From Polynucleobacter sp. MWH-Aus1W21 (lineage in GTDB: Bacteria; Pseudomonadota; Gammaproteobacteria; Burkholderiales; Burkholderiaceae): a stretch of 64,000 bases of DNA. Below, one piece after another: positions 44,098-52,568 of the stretch (its first letter is position 1; every line of letters starts with the position of its first letter). The notes below the pieces were generated by a model, which did no database searches, was not told the DNA's origin, and saw only the letters and a list, made by a program, of their open reading frames with translations. A program made the position numbers and the translations under genes. The stretch covers positions 1,612,001 to 1,676,000 of the forward strand of contig NZ_CP061287.1 in the NCBI RefSeq assembly GCF_018687275.1, given 5' to 3'.

Positions 44098-44283
44098 ATG
44101 TTTTTCCAAACAGTACTTCAAAATCTTTTGAGAAGAAAAAAGTCTGTTGACTCCCCCCCAAAAAAAGAACTGTCCCCTATGGCGCAAAGCATAATGCAAA
44201 AACTAGCGGAGCACGATAAGACCAGGGGATCAGGGCAAAAAGAGCAATCAGAGGTTAAAAAAGAGCCTAAAACCGAGCTCTAA
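44098..44283 (+). CDS. Small basic hypothetical protein (61 aa)
   Basis: From the ATG at 44098, with AGGAG six bases upstream. It encodes MFFQTVLQNLLRRKKSV, an amphipathic/basic helix, followed by a proline- and lysine-rich, probably disordered tail. The strong ribosome-binding site supports translation. It is divergent from the membrane-anchored gene at 43433-43981. Nothing in it is recognised; a membrane-associated peptide is possible. Confidence 0.6.
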   Translation: MFFQTVLQNLLRRKKSVDSPPKKELSPMAQSIMQKLAEHDKTRGSGQKEQSEVKKEPKTEL

Positions 44284-44287
44284 AAGC

Positions 44288-44647
44288 CTATTTTGATAAC
44301 AATAAAATTCGCATTAAAGCGTTGCGTGCTTCAGGCACCTTTAACTGATCTGCCAAAGTAAATAATTCTGTAGCTTTGGGGATGTTTCTCTTAAACTCCA
44401 TGACAAGTCCGTAGTTATAAATCGCCACCCCGTTTTTACGTTTGATCTCTTGGTCCAGCTCATAAAATAAACGATCTATTTGGCGTTCTTGTAGCTGGTT
44501 GCTCCAGGCCATCTCGCAGCATTTACGAAAAGTACGTTCAAGCCCGGCACTTTCAATCGTAAAAAATAAATCAAATGCCTGGGGGTAGAGGCCCATATTC
44601 TGAAAGCGTAGTGCTTCGGCAAAATCGGGATTATTGAAATCTGACAT
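44288..44647 (-). CDS. Small TPR/Sel1-like protein, local family member 1
   Basis: A 119-residue helical protein. NMGLYPQAFDLFFTIESAG at residues 17-35 and NGVAIYNYGLVMEFKRNIPKATELFTLADQLKVPEARNAL form two TPR/Sel1-like helix pairs. It is clearly similar to the protein at 55745-56089 (GLYPQAFEAFMALEVGGFE; AIYNYGVVKSHYGDIPKAT) and to part of the Sel1-type protein at 45171-45848. It is probably a protein-interaction module. Function unknown. Confidence 0.7.
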   Translation of the reverse strand: MSDFNNPDFAEALRFQNMGLYPQAFDLFFTIESAGLERTFRKCCEMAWSNQLQERQIDRLFYELDQEIKRKNGVAIYNYGLVMEFKRNIPKATELFTLADQLKVPEARNALMRILLLSK

Positions 44648-44722
44648 GAAATACTTTCCAAAAAATTATTCTAGCAATATACCTTGAATTTCTGCCTGTG
44701 GAAGCTTGTACTAATCCGGCGC

Positions 44723-45115
44723 TCAAGCATGCCTAATGCTCTTAAATTTACTTAAAAGCGCTAAGCCAGACAAAATTTGATTGGCCATAGAGGCATCTAG
44801 GGCCCCTTTAGCCAAGGCATATAAAACCTGATCAGCTCTTTCGTGCTCAGGGGAGTTCAGTAGGATTTTGAAGACCTGTGCCTCGCTCATCGTTTTGACA
44901 ATCTCTAGGGGGGCAAACAAGATCTCAACCTTACTTCCTTTGAAACCATAGCGCACTTGCGACATCTCCAACAATTCGCTGCGCTGCTTTTCCTGTAATT
45001 TCTCAAGGCTTGGCATCGATGATTCGCCGAGCTTATCGACATTGAGTTGGTTTGATTCTGAACTTAAACCACTAGAAGGATTTATCCGATGCTTCTTATA
45101 AACCAGATCATCCAT
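44723..45115 (-). CDS. Hypothetical protein, helical
   Basis: A 130-residue soluble protein, rich in charged helix: LEKLQEKQRSELLEMSQVRYGFKGSK near the centre and EHERADQVLYALAKGALDASMANQILSGL at the C-terminus. No family is recognised and no signal peptide or membrane helix is seen. It sits between two genes of the local Sel1/TPR-like family on the same strand, so it may belong to the same functional unit. Confidence 0.6.
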   Translation of the reverse strand: MDDLVYKKHRINPSSGLSSESNQLNVDKLGESSMPSLEKLQEKQRSELLEMSQVRYGFKGSKVEILFAPLEIVKTMSEAQVFKILLNSPEHERADQVLYALAKGALDASMANQILSGLALLSKFKSIRHA

Positions 45116-45170
45116 GAAGCTTCCCGACTAATCTTAAAAATGAAGGAGCGCCTTATACGGCGCACTTATA

Positions 45171-45848
45171 TTAAAGACATTTATACAGCTGACGTAGATT
45201 TTCAATCTTTCCATACATCAGTTGTGCGGCGTCCATCTCTGCATCGTAATTTTCTTTATGTGCGTGCACAAAAACATGCAGAACTCTTTTGGCTTGATCA
45301 TGACCAGCCAAAGCGGCCAAAGATAGGTAGTAAAAGGATTTTTTCAGATCCAGCGGAATAAATTCGCCCTTTCCATAGAGCGAACCCAAAGTGTAGGCAC
45401 ATTGACGGCTGCCCTCCTCTGCTCCCATTGTGAGAAGCTTAACACCCAACTCTACGTTTCTGGGAACGCCTTGATCCATACCAAGTCCAAGGGCATAGAT
45501 ATTTCCGAGATTGCAATAGGCATCTTTCACCTCTTGCTTAACTGCTTTTTGGTAATACTCCACTGCAACTTTGTAGCTTTGGGGAACCTTGCCAAGTCCA
45601 CGCTCATGCATGAGTCCGACGTTAAACAGGGCATAACCATTACCCAAACTAGTCTGTCCATTTTGGAGTTCGTAAAACTTTTCCATTTGTTCAGCCTCTA
45701 AATGGCCATCAAAGGTCATTTTTGTCAGCAAAAATAGTGCGTCATCATTTTGATCATTTACTGCGCAGTCATACAAAATATCAAAAGCAACTTCATATTT
45801 GCCTTTTGAAATATTTAACTGACCTAACTCAATTGCTCCGTAACCCAT
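45171..45848 (-). CDS. Sel1-like repeat protein
   Basis: A 225-residue solenoid protein with Sel1-like repeats: GYALFNVGLMHERGLGKVPQSYKVAVEYYQKA (about residues 73-104), DAYCNLGNIYALGLGMDQGVPRNVELGVKLL and CAYTLGSLYGKGEFIPLDLKKSFYYLSLAAL. The first third (TFDGHLEAEQMEKFYEL) also matches the small proteins at 44288-44647 and 55745-56089. There is no signal peptide, so it is cytoplasmic. Sel1 proteins act as scaffolds in signalling or envelope control. Confidence 0.82.
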   Translation of the reverse strand: MGYGAIELGQLNISKGKYEVAFDILYDCAVNDQNDDALFLLTKMTFDGHLEAEQMEKFYELQNGQTSLGNGYALFNVGLMHERGLGKVPQSYKVAVEYYQKAVKQEVKDAYCNLGNIYALGLGMDQGVPRNVELGVKLLTMGAEEGSRQCAYTLGSLYGKGEFIPLDLKKSFYYLSLAALAGHDQAKRVLHVFVHAHKENYDAEMDAAQLMYGKIENLRQLYKCL

Positions 45849-45909
45849 GCTAATTTCTCCGTAAGAATGCGTATATATTAATCAAAATCTATCCCATCCG
45901 TTGATGAGC

Positions 45910-45928
45910 AAAACCCCAGAGCGGGGCA
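45910..45928 (-). terminator. Possible terminator after the PilZ gene
   Basis: On the minus strand CCCC and GGGG pair around a five-base loop and are followed by TTTT. It begins eight to nine bases after the PilZ protein stop. The stem is short, so the call is moderate. Confidence 0.5.
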
Positions 45929-45934
45929 TGCAAA

Positions 45935-46690
45935 TCAACACCAAGAGGTATCTTGATACCAGTAATTAATGCGTCTATTTAATCTTGAGCTTTGAATAGC
46001 CGTCCTAGTACTAACAAATTCATTTAAATTGAGTTTGGTAGGCTGATGCAGTTTTACCCCAACTCGAATTCGAGAGGTTTCTGTCGGGCTTGGTCTGGTA
46101 TTTTGAATAATCAAATCGAAGGGGGCGGTACGCGCCTTTAATCGCTCCAGAGTACAGTTGGTCCAAATCGTACCAACCTCCATTTCAGTGGCGCCAAGTC
46201 GTAAATCTAATTGCATACCCTCATCTGATATATCCACAATATCGGCAATCATCTCTTTGCCAATCGAAAAGAAAATGAGTGCTTTAAATGCTTTATCTGG
46301 AGGTGCGGGGACCCTAAAGTCTTCACGACGCTGAATCAGCGCTGCATTAACGGGGATATCACAAGCTAAAGAGGCTGCACCAACGGATCTCAGATTGCCT
46401 AATGAAAATTGAAGCTTGCCATTTTCAATTCCCGCAACAAAAACACAGGGATTGCTTAAAAAAGATTGAATTCCATTTGCCGGCATTTCTTCGATCTTAA
46501 ATTGAATACCAGTCTTAGCATTCATTTCTTCCACGTTTACTGGAAACATCTCTGAAGTTTTAGTATTAAAAATAGCGCTAACCGGACACAAAGTAAAAAT
46601 CTTTTCTAAATTTTTATAGAGAAATCTTGTATCCATTTGAAACTTAGGATCAATCTCACCAGGCTCTGGTGGATATATTTTGAAAGACAT
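45935..46690 (-). CDS. PilZ domain protein, YcgR-like
   Basis: A 251-residue cytoplasmic protein. The N-terminal half (about residues 20-120) is beta-rich, as in YcgR's first domain. The C-terminal half has the c-di-GMP-binding signature of PilZ: RREDFRVPAP near residue 122 (R-x-x-x-R) and IVDISDEGMQLDL near residues 150-162 (D-x-S-x-x-G). It should bind cyclic di-GMP and alter motility or envelope functions. No flagellar genes are in the window. It stands beside Sel1-type and cyclic-nucleotide genes. Confidence 0.8.
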   Translation of the reverse strand: MSFKIYPPEPGEIDPKFQMDTRFLYKNLEKIFTLCPVSAIFNTKTSEMFPVNVEEMNAKTGIQFKIEEMPANGIQSFLSNPCVFVAGIENGKLQFSLGNLRSVGAASLACDIPVNAALIQRREDFRVPAPPDKAFKALIFFSIGKEMIADIVDISDEGMQLDLRLGATEMEVGTIWTNCTLERLKARTAPFDLIIQNTRPSPTETSRIRVGVKLHQPTKLNLNEFVSTRTAIQSSRLNRRINYWYQDTSWC

Positions 46691-46799
46691 ATATAGTGGT
46701 CCTGATAGCTAATCAATTATTTTACTATGACCCTGTGCCGAGGAAAGAGGGCTCCCGACCACCTTTGGAAGGCCATTAAGGATCAATTAAGCACTATAA

Positions 46800-47009
46800 A
46801 TGAGCGACAATAGACTAATGAAGGATTATGAAATCATCTCGATTGAGGGTGCCCTGGGAAAATATTGGGTCATCACTTATATTCCAAAGAACGGGCAACA
46901 GGACAAAGAAACAGTCGAGGCATATGACTCGACAGAGGCATTCATTAAATTTCGAAACCTGATGATTCAGAGGGCAAAAAAGAAATTGCCCACTAAAAAG
47001 CATAGTTAA
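46800..47009 (+). CDS. Small hypothetical protein (69 aa)
   Basis: A 69-residue frame from the ATG at 46800 (an internal ATG at 46818 is possible). It encodes a compact alpha/beta-looking sequence, DYEIISIEGALGKYWVITYIP, with a charged tail ending in KKLPTKKHS. It resembles no known family that I recognise. It is divergent from the PilZ gene and convergent with the glutamate synthase-like gene. The base composition looks coding. Confidence 0.5.
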   Translation: MSDNRLMKDYEIISIEGALGKYWVITYIPKNGQQDKETVEAYDSTEAFIKFRNLMIQRAKKKLPTKKHS

Positions 47010-47032
47010 GAATCCAAGACGCTTTTTTTACA

Positions 47033-48640
47033 TTATCGATTAGCTGGAGTGAGGCCAAAAAGGTCTGTTCTAGCCCTATTCCAGTAAAGACCATATTCTT
47101 TCGGTAGCTCTTTTTGATTAATCCCATTAACTCCTTGAATGAGTACGCCTGTATTCACGATCGGCAATTCGGCGGCATACGGCCTAGCCTTACCGTCAGA
47201 CCCTCTGCACATCAGGTAGTCAGAGCTAATTTGATTCGGATGTGTCATCCCAGCGGCACCAATTAATTCAGCCAAAGATTGCATCGTACTTTTATGAAAC
47301 GAAAATACTCGCTCAGCTTTATCAGGGACTACTAATGCCCGTTGACGAACGCTATCTTGTGTTGCAACACCTGTAGGGCACTTATCGGTATGGCAAGAGC
47401 GTGACTGAATACATCCCAGGGCAAACATAAAGCCCCTAGCTGAATTACACCAATCCGCGCCTATCGCAATAGCGCGAATAATGTCATAGCCAGAAATAAT
47501 TTTTCCAGAAGCGCCTATCGCAATTTCATTGCGCTTGTTAATGCCTACCAAGGTATTGTGAACCAAACGCAACCCTTCACGCAGCGGCATCCCTACATGA
47601 TCGGTAAATTCCACTGGTGCAGCACCAGTACCACCTTCACTGCCATCTACTACGATGAAATCCGGGCAGATACCCGTTTCCAGCATTGCCTTAGCTATAC
47701 CAAAAAATTCCCAGGGCTGACCTACACATAACTTAAATCCAACAGGCTTACCACCGCTTAACTTTCTTAAGCGCCCAATAAATTGCATTAATTCAAGCGG
47801 GGAAGAAAAAGCAGAATGGTGCGCAGGTGATACGCAGTCCTGTCCAATCGGCACTCCTCGTGTTGCCGCTATTTCAGCAGTCACTTTAGGTCCAGGCAAT
47901 ACTCCGCCGTGACCGGGTTTTGCACCTTGAGATAATTTAATCTCCACCATTTTGATTTGGGGATCATCGACTTGCGAAACAAATTTTTCCTCTGAGAATG
48001 TTCCGTCAGGATTGCGACAGCCAAAGTAACCGGAGCCTATTTCCCAAATAATGTCTCCACCAAACTCCCGATGGTACGAAGAAATAGATCCCTCACCAGT
48101 ATCGTGAGCAAACCCGCCAAGCTTTGCGCCCTTATTTAGAGCTCGGATTGCATTAGGTGAGAGAGCCCCAAAGCTCATAGCTGAGATATTGAATACGGAT
48201 AAGGAGTAAGGCTGCAAACAACTGGGGCCGCCAACCTGAATTCTGAACTTGCTGGGATCAGGGTGAGTCGGAGTATTTGAATGGCCTAGCCACTCCCCCT
48301 CGGGTCCATACATAGATTTAATAGAGCCAAATCCCCGTTTGTCATTCACCTGTTTGGAGCGACTGTACACCATGGCGCGCTGATTTCGGGAGAATGGTAT
48401 TTTTTCCTCATCATCCTCTAAAAAGTACTGTCGAATTTCTGGGCGAATATATTCAAGCATGAAGCGTAGATGCCCAATCAACGGGTAGTTTCTCAGAATC
48501 GAATGTCGCGACTGAATCCAATCACTGAGCCCGACCAGAAAAAGGACAAAGAAGAAAATGGCAAAGTAATAATTAAAGGCAGCAAAAATAATGCTCAATA
48601 CCAGCGTTGAGAGCCAAGCAAAGTATCTTGAGTAGGCCAT
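47033..48640 (-). CDS. FMN-binding glutamate synthase family protein
   Basis: A 535-residue protein with two N-terminal membrane helices (about residues 8-40) and a GltB-like FMN/synthase barrel: SMSFGALSPNAIRALNKGAKLGG, ISSYHREFGGDIIWEIGSGYFGCR, DGSEGGTGAAP and RSCHTDKCPTGVATQD, whose cysteines hold the iron-sulfur/FMN site. It lacks the glutamine amidotransferase domain of true glutamate synthase. Such proteins are common but their reaction is not established. Confidence 0.88.
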   Translation of the reverse strand: MAYSRYFAWLSTLVLSIIFAAFNYYFAIFFFVLFLVGLSDWIQSRHSILRNYPLIGHLRFMLEYIRPEIRQYFLEDDEEKIPFSRNQRAMVYSRSKQVNDKRGFGSIKSMYGPEGEWLGHSNTPTHPDPSKFRIQVGGPSCLQPYSLSVFNISAMSFGALSPNAIRALNKGAKLGGFAHDTGEGSISSYHREFGGDIIWEIGSGYFGCRNPDGTFSEEKFVSQVDDPQIKMVEIKLSQGAKPGHGGVLPGPKVTAEIAATRGVPIGQDCVSPAHHSAFSSPLELMQFIGRLRKLSGGKPVGFKLCVGQPWEFFGIAKAMLETGICPDFIVVDGSEGGTGAAPVEFTDHVGMPLREGLRLVHNTLVGINKRNEIAIGASGKIISGYDIIRAIAIGADWCNSARGFMFALGCIQSRSCHTDKCPTGVATQDSVRQRALVVPDKAERVFSFHKSTMQSLAELIGAAGMTHPNQISSDYLMCRGSDGKARPYAAELPIVNTGVLIQGVNGINQKELPKEYGLYWNRARTDLFGLTPANR

Positions 48641-48699
48641 TCAAATACCCCTTTAAGTGAACTTAGGTCAATGTACCACTATTGGATATAAATGGAAGT

Positions 48700-48945
48700 C
48701 TAATGTGGCAATAATTGAAGCGCCTCTCGGGCGGCAACAATCCCCTCGTCAGTTGGAATGACCCAAATCTCCACCGTGCTTTTAGGAGAGCTAATTTTGC
48801 CGATCGCATCTTTAGTCGAAATAGCATTTAGCTGCTCATCTAATTCAATACCAGGCCACGCATTTTTTACAAACATCAGCACGCAACTGAACATCATGCT
48901 CGCTAATGCCACCACTCAATGCAATGAGGTTTAAGGGAAATATTG
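48700..48945 (-). pseudogene. Acetate kinase (ackA) C-terminal remnant with frameshift
   Basis: Only about 80 codons remain. From 48940 one frame reads NLIALSGGISEHDVQLRADV, matching the conserved C-terminal GGI-E motif of acetate kinase. After a run of six A (48863-48868) the sense continues in another frame as NAWPGIELDEQLNAIS and then EIWVIPTDEGIVAARE, the usual end of AckA. The N-terminal 300 residues are missing, so it is a true remnant and not only a sequencing slip. It is next to the adenylate cyclase gene. Confidence 0.85.
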
Positions 48946-48990
48946 AGCATGTTCATTGACGATGAGCGTAATTACTCTTTTATCGACAAC

Positions 48991-50961
48991 TTACTTGTGT
49001 AGAAATACATATTCGCCACCCCAATCATGCCCTGGTGGATTGTCTTTATATTCTCTACAGCGCTCTATAAAAATTTTGCAGGCCTGATCATCAGGACGCA
49101 AACCAAGAAGCTTTTCAAATCTAAAAATAGCTTTGTCCCAGTCTTTTTCTAAATATGAATTTACAGCTTTACTAAACATCTCAAAAAACTCTGCATCTGA
49201 GCCTGTAACATCACCCTTACGAGAAACTAGTTCATAGATAGGAACTGGCTCTGATTTCCCCTTAACAACAACTATGTCTAGCAATCTATAAACAAACTCA
49301 TCAGGCAATTCGTTCAGTACAGATTGGCTAATGATGATAGAGGTTGCATATTCTTTATTGAGCCCTTCTAGCCGACTCGCAAGATTAACGGGATCTCCCA
49401 TTGCTGTATAACTCAAGCGCTGATTCGATCCAATATTTCCCACAACAACATCACCCGTATTTAGTCCAATGCGCGTTCTAAACGCAGGACGTCCTTGACT
49501 AGACCATTCTTGAGCCAATATTTTTAGACGGGCATTACATTCGATGGCAGCCAAACAAGCCTGAGTTGCATGATCAAGAGCCTTATTTGGGGCACCCCAA
49601 AACGCCATGATTGAATCGCCAATATATTTATCAACGGTCCCACCGTGCTTTAAGATTATTGATGTCATTTCAGTCAAGTATTCAGAAATTTGACTAGATA
49701 ATTCATTCGGAGTGAGCTTTTCTGAAATTGTCGAAAAGTCTGCAATATCAGAGAAAAAAATCGTTAAGCGCTGTCTTTCACCAGAAGCATCAATTTCCTC
49801 TCCTTTTCGAATAAGCTGCTGAACAAGTTCGGCTGGAATGTATTTTCGGAAGGAGCGCAATCCAACTTTCATAGCATTCATGGCTTCTACAAGCCCCTTC
49901 AGCTCATCTAGCTTAGCTGGAATTTTAATTGCACCATCAAGCTCGAAATTTTTAATTCTTTCCGTCTCAATGACCAAGCTCTTAATCGGTAAAGTAATCA
50001 TCCGGTAGAGCAAGATAATGATCCCCGATGACAGTAAAAAGCCTAATAGGCAAATTAATATTGCATTATTTTTAATTTTTGTAAGAGCGTTAAAGTAATC
50101 TGTTGGTCCAACAAATTTCAATAAAATTGTGTAATCCCCTTGAAAATTTTTAATCGGTATGTAGAGAATTTTTACATTCGACGATTCATCTAGCTCAGCC
50201 AAAGGTACACCCGCTTTGGCGCTTTTTATTACATACTCCTCAGGCATCAAATTCTTAAAAAACTTTTCTTTAGAATCGCCGACCGAGTCAATTAATGCCC
50301 GATCATCAACAGAGCCCGAACCACGAGCTAGGTTATAAATTGCCCAACTACCACCATAGCTTTTAACAAATCTATTTAATAAATTATGACCTAACTCATA
50401 GCCAGTCTCTAAAAATCCGACCTGCTTAGAATCTAAAAATAATGGGATAACCGAACGAAACCCATAGCCAGTCGTACCCTGCGTTAAACCAGACACAATA
50501 GATTTAGTTGAATTTGCTTTATTTATATTTGGGCGATTTTCAGCAGAGTCATTGAATTTTTCAGGCTGTTGCGCTCTATAGAAGAATTTCCAATCGGGTG
50601 ACTTTTCAGGTTTATAAACGAATTGAAGTTGAGCAAAACCTAATGGGTTGATATCCTTCCAAATATTTTCAGCCATGGGGCGGATAAGATCGCGGTCAGA
50701 TTTAGAAATTGCATTTAATAGTGGAGCATTTTTCGATAACGAAATCGCAACACCATCAGAAAGCTTTTGTACCTCATCTATTTTGTCGTAGACGCCTTCA
50801 ATAATTACTGCATTGGCTAGTTCTTCTGAATTTTGAAGCAATAAAACGGTTTGCTTATAAAAAATGACCGTCAAAAGAATTAATAAAAGTTGAATCCACA
50901 AAAATACCAGTACAAATGAATTTTTGAGCTTAAATATTTGGGTCCATTTGGTTAAGTACAT
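48991..50961 (-). CDS. Membrane adenylate cyclase (class III) with sensor domain and HAMP
   Basis: A 656-residue protein from the ATG at 50961, which has AAAAGG six bases upstream. A membrane helix (residues about 14-36), a large periplasmic sensor domain of about 250 residues, a second helix (about residues 290-312) and HAMP precede a class III cyclase (about residues 385-550). Metal-binding aspartates are in FFSDIADFS and DKYIGDSIMAFWG. The lysine before IGD and the aspartate in YTAMGDPVNLASRLEG favour ATP over GTP. A TPR-like tail follows. It is divergent from the phosphodiesterase gene. Confidence 0.9.
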   Translation of the reverse strand: MYLTKWTQIFKLKNSFVLVFLWIQLLLILLTVIFYKQTVLLLQNSEELANAVIIEGVYDKIDEVQKLSDGVAISLSKNAPLLNAISKSDRDLIRPMAENIWKDINPLGFAQLQFVYKPEKSPDWKFFYRAQQPEKFNDSAENRPNINKANSTKSIVSGLTQGTTGYGFRSVIPLFLDSKQVGFLETGYELGHNLLNRFVKSYGGSWAIYNLARGSGSVDDRALIDSVGDSKEKFFKNLMPEEYVIKSAKAGVPLAELDESSNVKILYIPIKNFQGDYTILLKFVGPTDYFNALTKIKNNAILICLLGFLLSSGIIILLYRMITLPIKSLVIETERIKNFELDGAIKIPAKLDELKGLVEAMNAMKVGLRSFRKYIPAELVQQLIRKGEEIDASGERQRLTIFFSDIADFSTISEKLTPNELSSQISEYLTEMTSIILKHGGTVDKYIGDSIMAFWGAPNKALDHATQACLAAIECNARLKILAQEWSSQGRPAFRTRIGLNTGDVVVGNIGSNQRLSYTAMGDPVNLASRLEGLNKEYATSIIISQSVLNELPDEFVYRLLDIVVVKGKSEPVPIYELVSRKGDVTGSDAEFFEMFSKAVNSYLEKDWDKAIFRFEKLLGLRPDDQACKIFIERCREYKDNPPGHDWGGEYVFLHK

Positions 50962-51109
50962 ACCGATCCTTTTCTTTGCATCATCTAGCAAAAGAATTCA
51001 TTAAGCTCATTTTGAGAAGTATTAGAAATTATTTTAGTTATGCCCGCATTAATTCGGTTTAAGCTATGACTAACTCCTCGTAGATACTAACAAATTTTCA
51101 TTACTCTAT

Positions 51110-51997
51110 ATGCCCCAATCGCCCATTCATGAGGCATTCGCCAAGCTCAAAATCCAGGGGGCAGAAGATGCATCGGGGAAACCCTTAGAGGCGCTTGAAA
51201 ACCTCTTTGATGTCTCCCGAAACTATCAAGGTGGATTTAGTCAGTTTCTGCAAGAATTAGTTCAAACCGAGTTTTGGCAAAGCCAGAACTACCCTGGCAA
51301 TCCCTATTTAGATCTTTGCCTTAAATTGGGGGCTCAAATTGATCGCTATAACGGCTCATTAGCGCATCCCGAGCCACCCTATCACTCTCGTAAGCATTTC
51401 CAGGACGTTTGTCTGAGCCTGACCTTGCTTCTAGGCCAGCTTGCTGGCCTCACCGCGGAATCTACAGATCGGGTGATATGGGCTATATCGCCTGAAGAGG
51501 CCTGGACATTACTGCTTTGCGCAATAGCCCATGATTATGGCCACGATGGATCCATGAACGCCTCACCCTTTCAACTAGAGAGAGGCAGCATTGCCAGAAC
51601 TCAGAGCTTTTTACTTGAGAGCTCAATCCCCCCTGGCTTAGCGCAAGATCTTTGCGACAAGATTGAGCCCATCATTTTGGCCACGGATCTTTCATCTTTT
51701 AATACGCTTTTGAATCAATTTACAGACCCCCTCAATCAGCCCAATAAAAATGACTGCATGTGCATGTTGATGGTCGAGGCCGATTTACTAGCAAGCGTCC
51801 TACCTCAACAAGGTCAGTTATTGGGCAAACTGCTGAGTCAAGAGTGGCAACCCCATCACCCACAAGCAGCTATCGCTGTCGCTAGCGATCAGGGGCGCTT
51901 GAAATTTTTAGAACATATTCGCTTTATTAGTCCCTATGCGATGATGTTGAAAATGGAAGATATTCGCAAACAATCTATTGAAGAGCTAAAGGATTAA
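51110..51997 (+). CDS. Cyclic nucleotide phosphodiesterase-like protein (class I/HD type)
   Basis: A 295-residue soluble protein. It has the class I PDE metal motifs: YHSRKHFQDVCLSL near residues 92-105, AIAHDYGHDGSMN (H-D-x-x-x-H) near residues 140-152, and a later aspartate in VEADLLASVL. In eukaryotic-type class I enzymes these bind two metals and hydrolyse cAMP or cGMP. It faces the adenylate cyclase (148-base gap) and is followed three bases later by a cyclic-nucleotide-binding protein, so it likely degrades the cAMP made next door. Confidence 0.75.
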   Translation: MPQSPIHEAFAKLKIQGAEDASGKPLEALENLFDVSRNYQGGFSQFLQELVQTEFWQSQNYPGNPYLDLCLKLGAQIDRYNGSLAHPEPPYHSRKHFQDVCLSLTLLLGQLAGLTAESTDRVIWAISPEEAWTLLLCAIAHDYGHDGSMNASPFQLERGSIARTQSFLLESSIPPGLAQDLCDKIEPIILATDLSSFNTLLNQFTDPLNQPNKNDCMCMLMVEADLLASVLPQQGQLLGKLLSQEWQPHHPQAAIAVASDQGRLKFLEHIRFISPYAMMLKMEDIRKQSIEELKD

Positions 51998-52000
51998 CCC

Positions 52001-52558
52001 ATGTCAGACAATCCTAAAGAAGCCTCCATCGCAACCATCCCTTTTTTTAAAGGACTTCCCGCGCCTGATTTAATGGCCATCATGGGAATCACCAGCACCA
52101 AATCAATTGAGGCCGGAGAAAATCTCTTCAACCAAGATGATCCTTCAGATGGCCTTTATGTGCTGTTATCAGGCAAGTTGCAGGTTTATATCTTTAGCGG
52201 GTTTTCTGGGGGTGCGCCCAAGGTTTTGGCTGAACTCACTCCTGGCCAATATGTTGGTGAGATGGGCCTTCTGGATGGTCAGAACCGCTCGGCCTCGGTG
52301 AAGGTTCTCGAAGGTGGCGAGGTGATGTTTATTCCCACCATTGGTTTTGCAGTGCTACTTGAAAGCCACCCCCATATTGCCAAAGAGGTTGTTAACTCAT
52401 TGTGCGACATGATTAACAATCAACCTAAGCTAGTGATCAAGTCTGAAAAGGCTGCACTCATCAAAGAAAAGCAGCTTGCACCAAAACTATCCAATATGAA
52501 GGCGCTGTGTGCGATCTTGCGCGAACATAATAAAAATATTGCGATTGGGGCTAGGTAG
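52001..52558 (+). CDS. Cyclic nucleotide-binding domain protein 1
   Basis: A 185-residue protein whose residues about 10-130 form a CRP-type cyclic-nucleotide-binding domain (GENLFNQDDPSDGLYVLLSGKLQVY, then GEMGLLDGQNRSASVKV, the phosphate-binding cassette). There is no DNA-binding HTH. The end is a helix KAALIKEKQLAPKLSNMKALC that is shared with the next protein. It starts three bases after the phosphodiesterase, with AAAGGA as ribosome-binding site, so the two are co-translated. Confidence 0.87.
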   Translation: MSDNPKEASIATIPFFKGLPAPDLMAIMGITSTKSIEAGENLFNQDDPSDGLYVLLSGKLQVYIFSGFSGGAPKVLAELTPGQYVGEMGLLDGQNRSASVKVLEGGEVMFIPTIGFAVLLESHPHIAKEVVNSLCDMINNQPKLVIKSEKAALIKEKQLAPKLSNMKALCAILREHNKNIAIGAR

Positions 52559-52568
52559 CTAATAGACT

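Noticed and set aside
48700..48915. Possible 71-residue independent protein
   Set aside because: Its second half is the end of acetate kinase and the matching upstream part is in another frame, so it is a pseudogene remnant.
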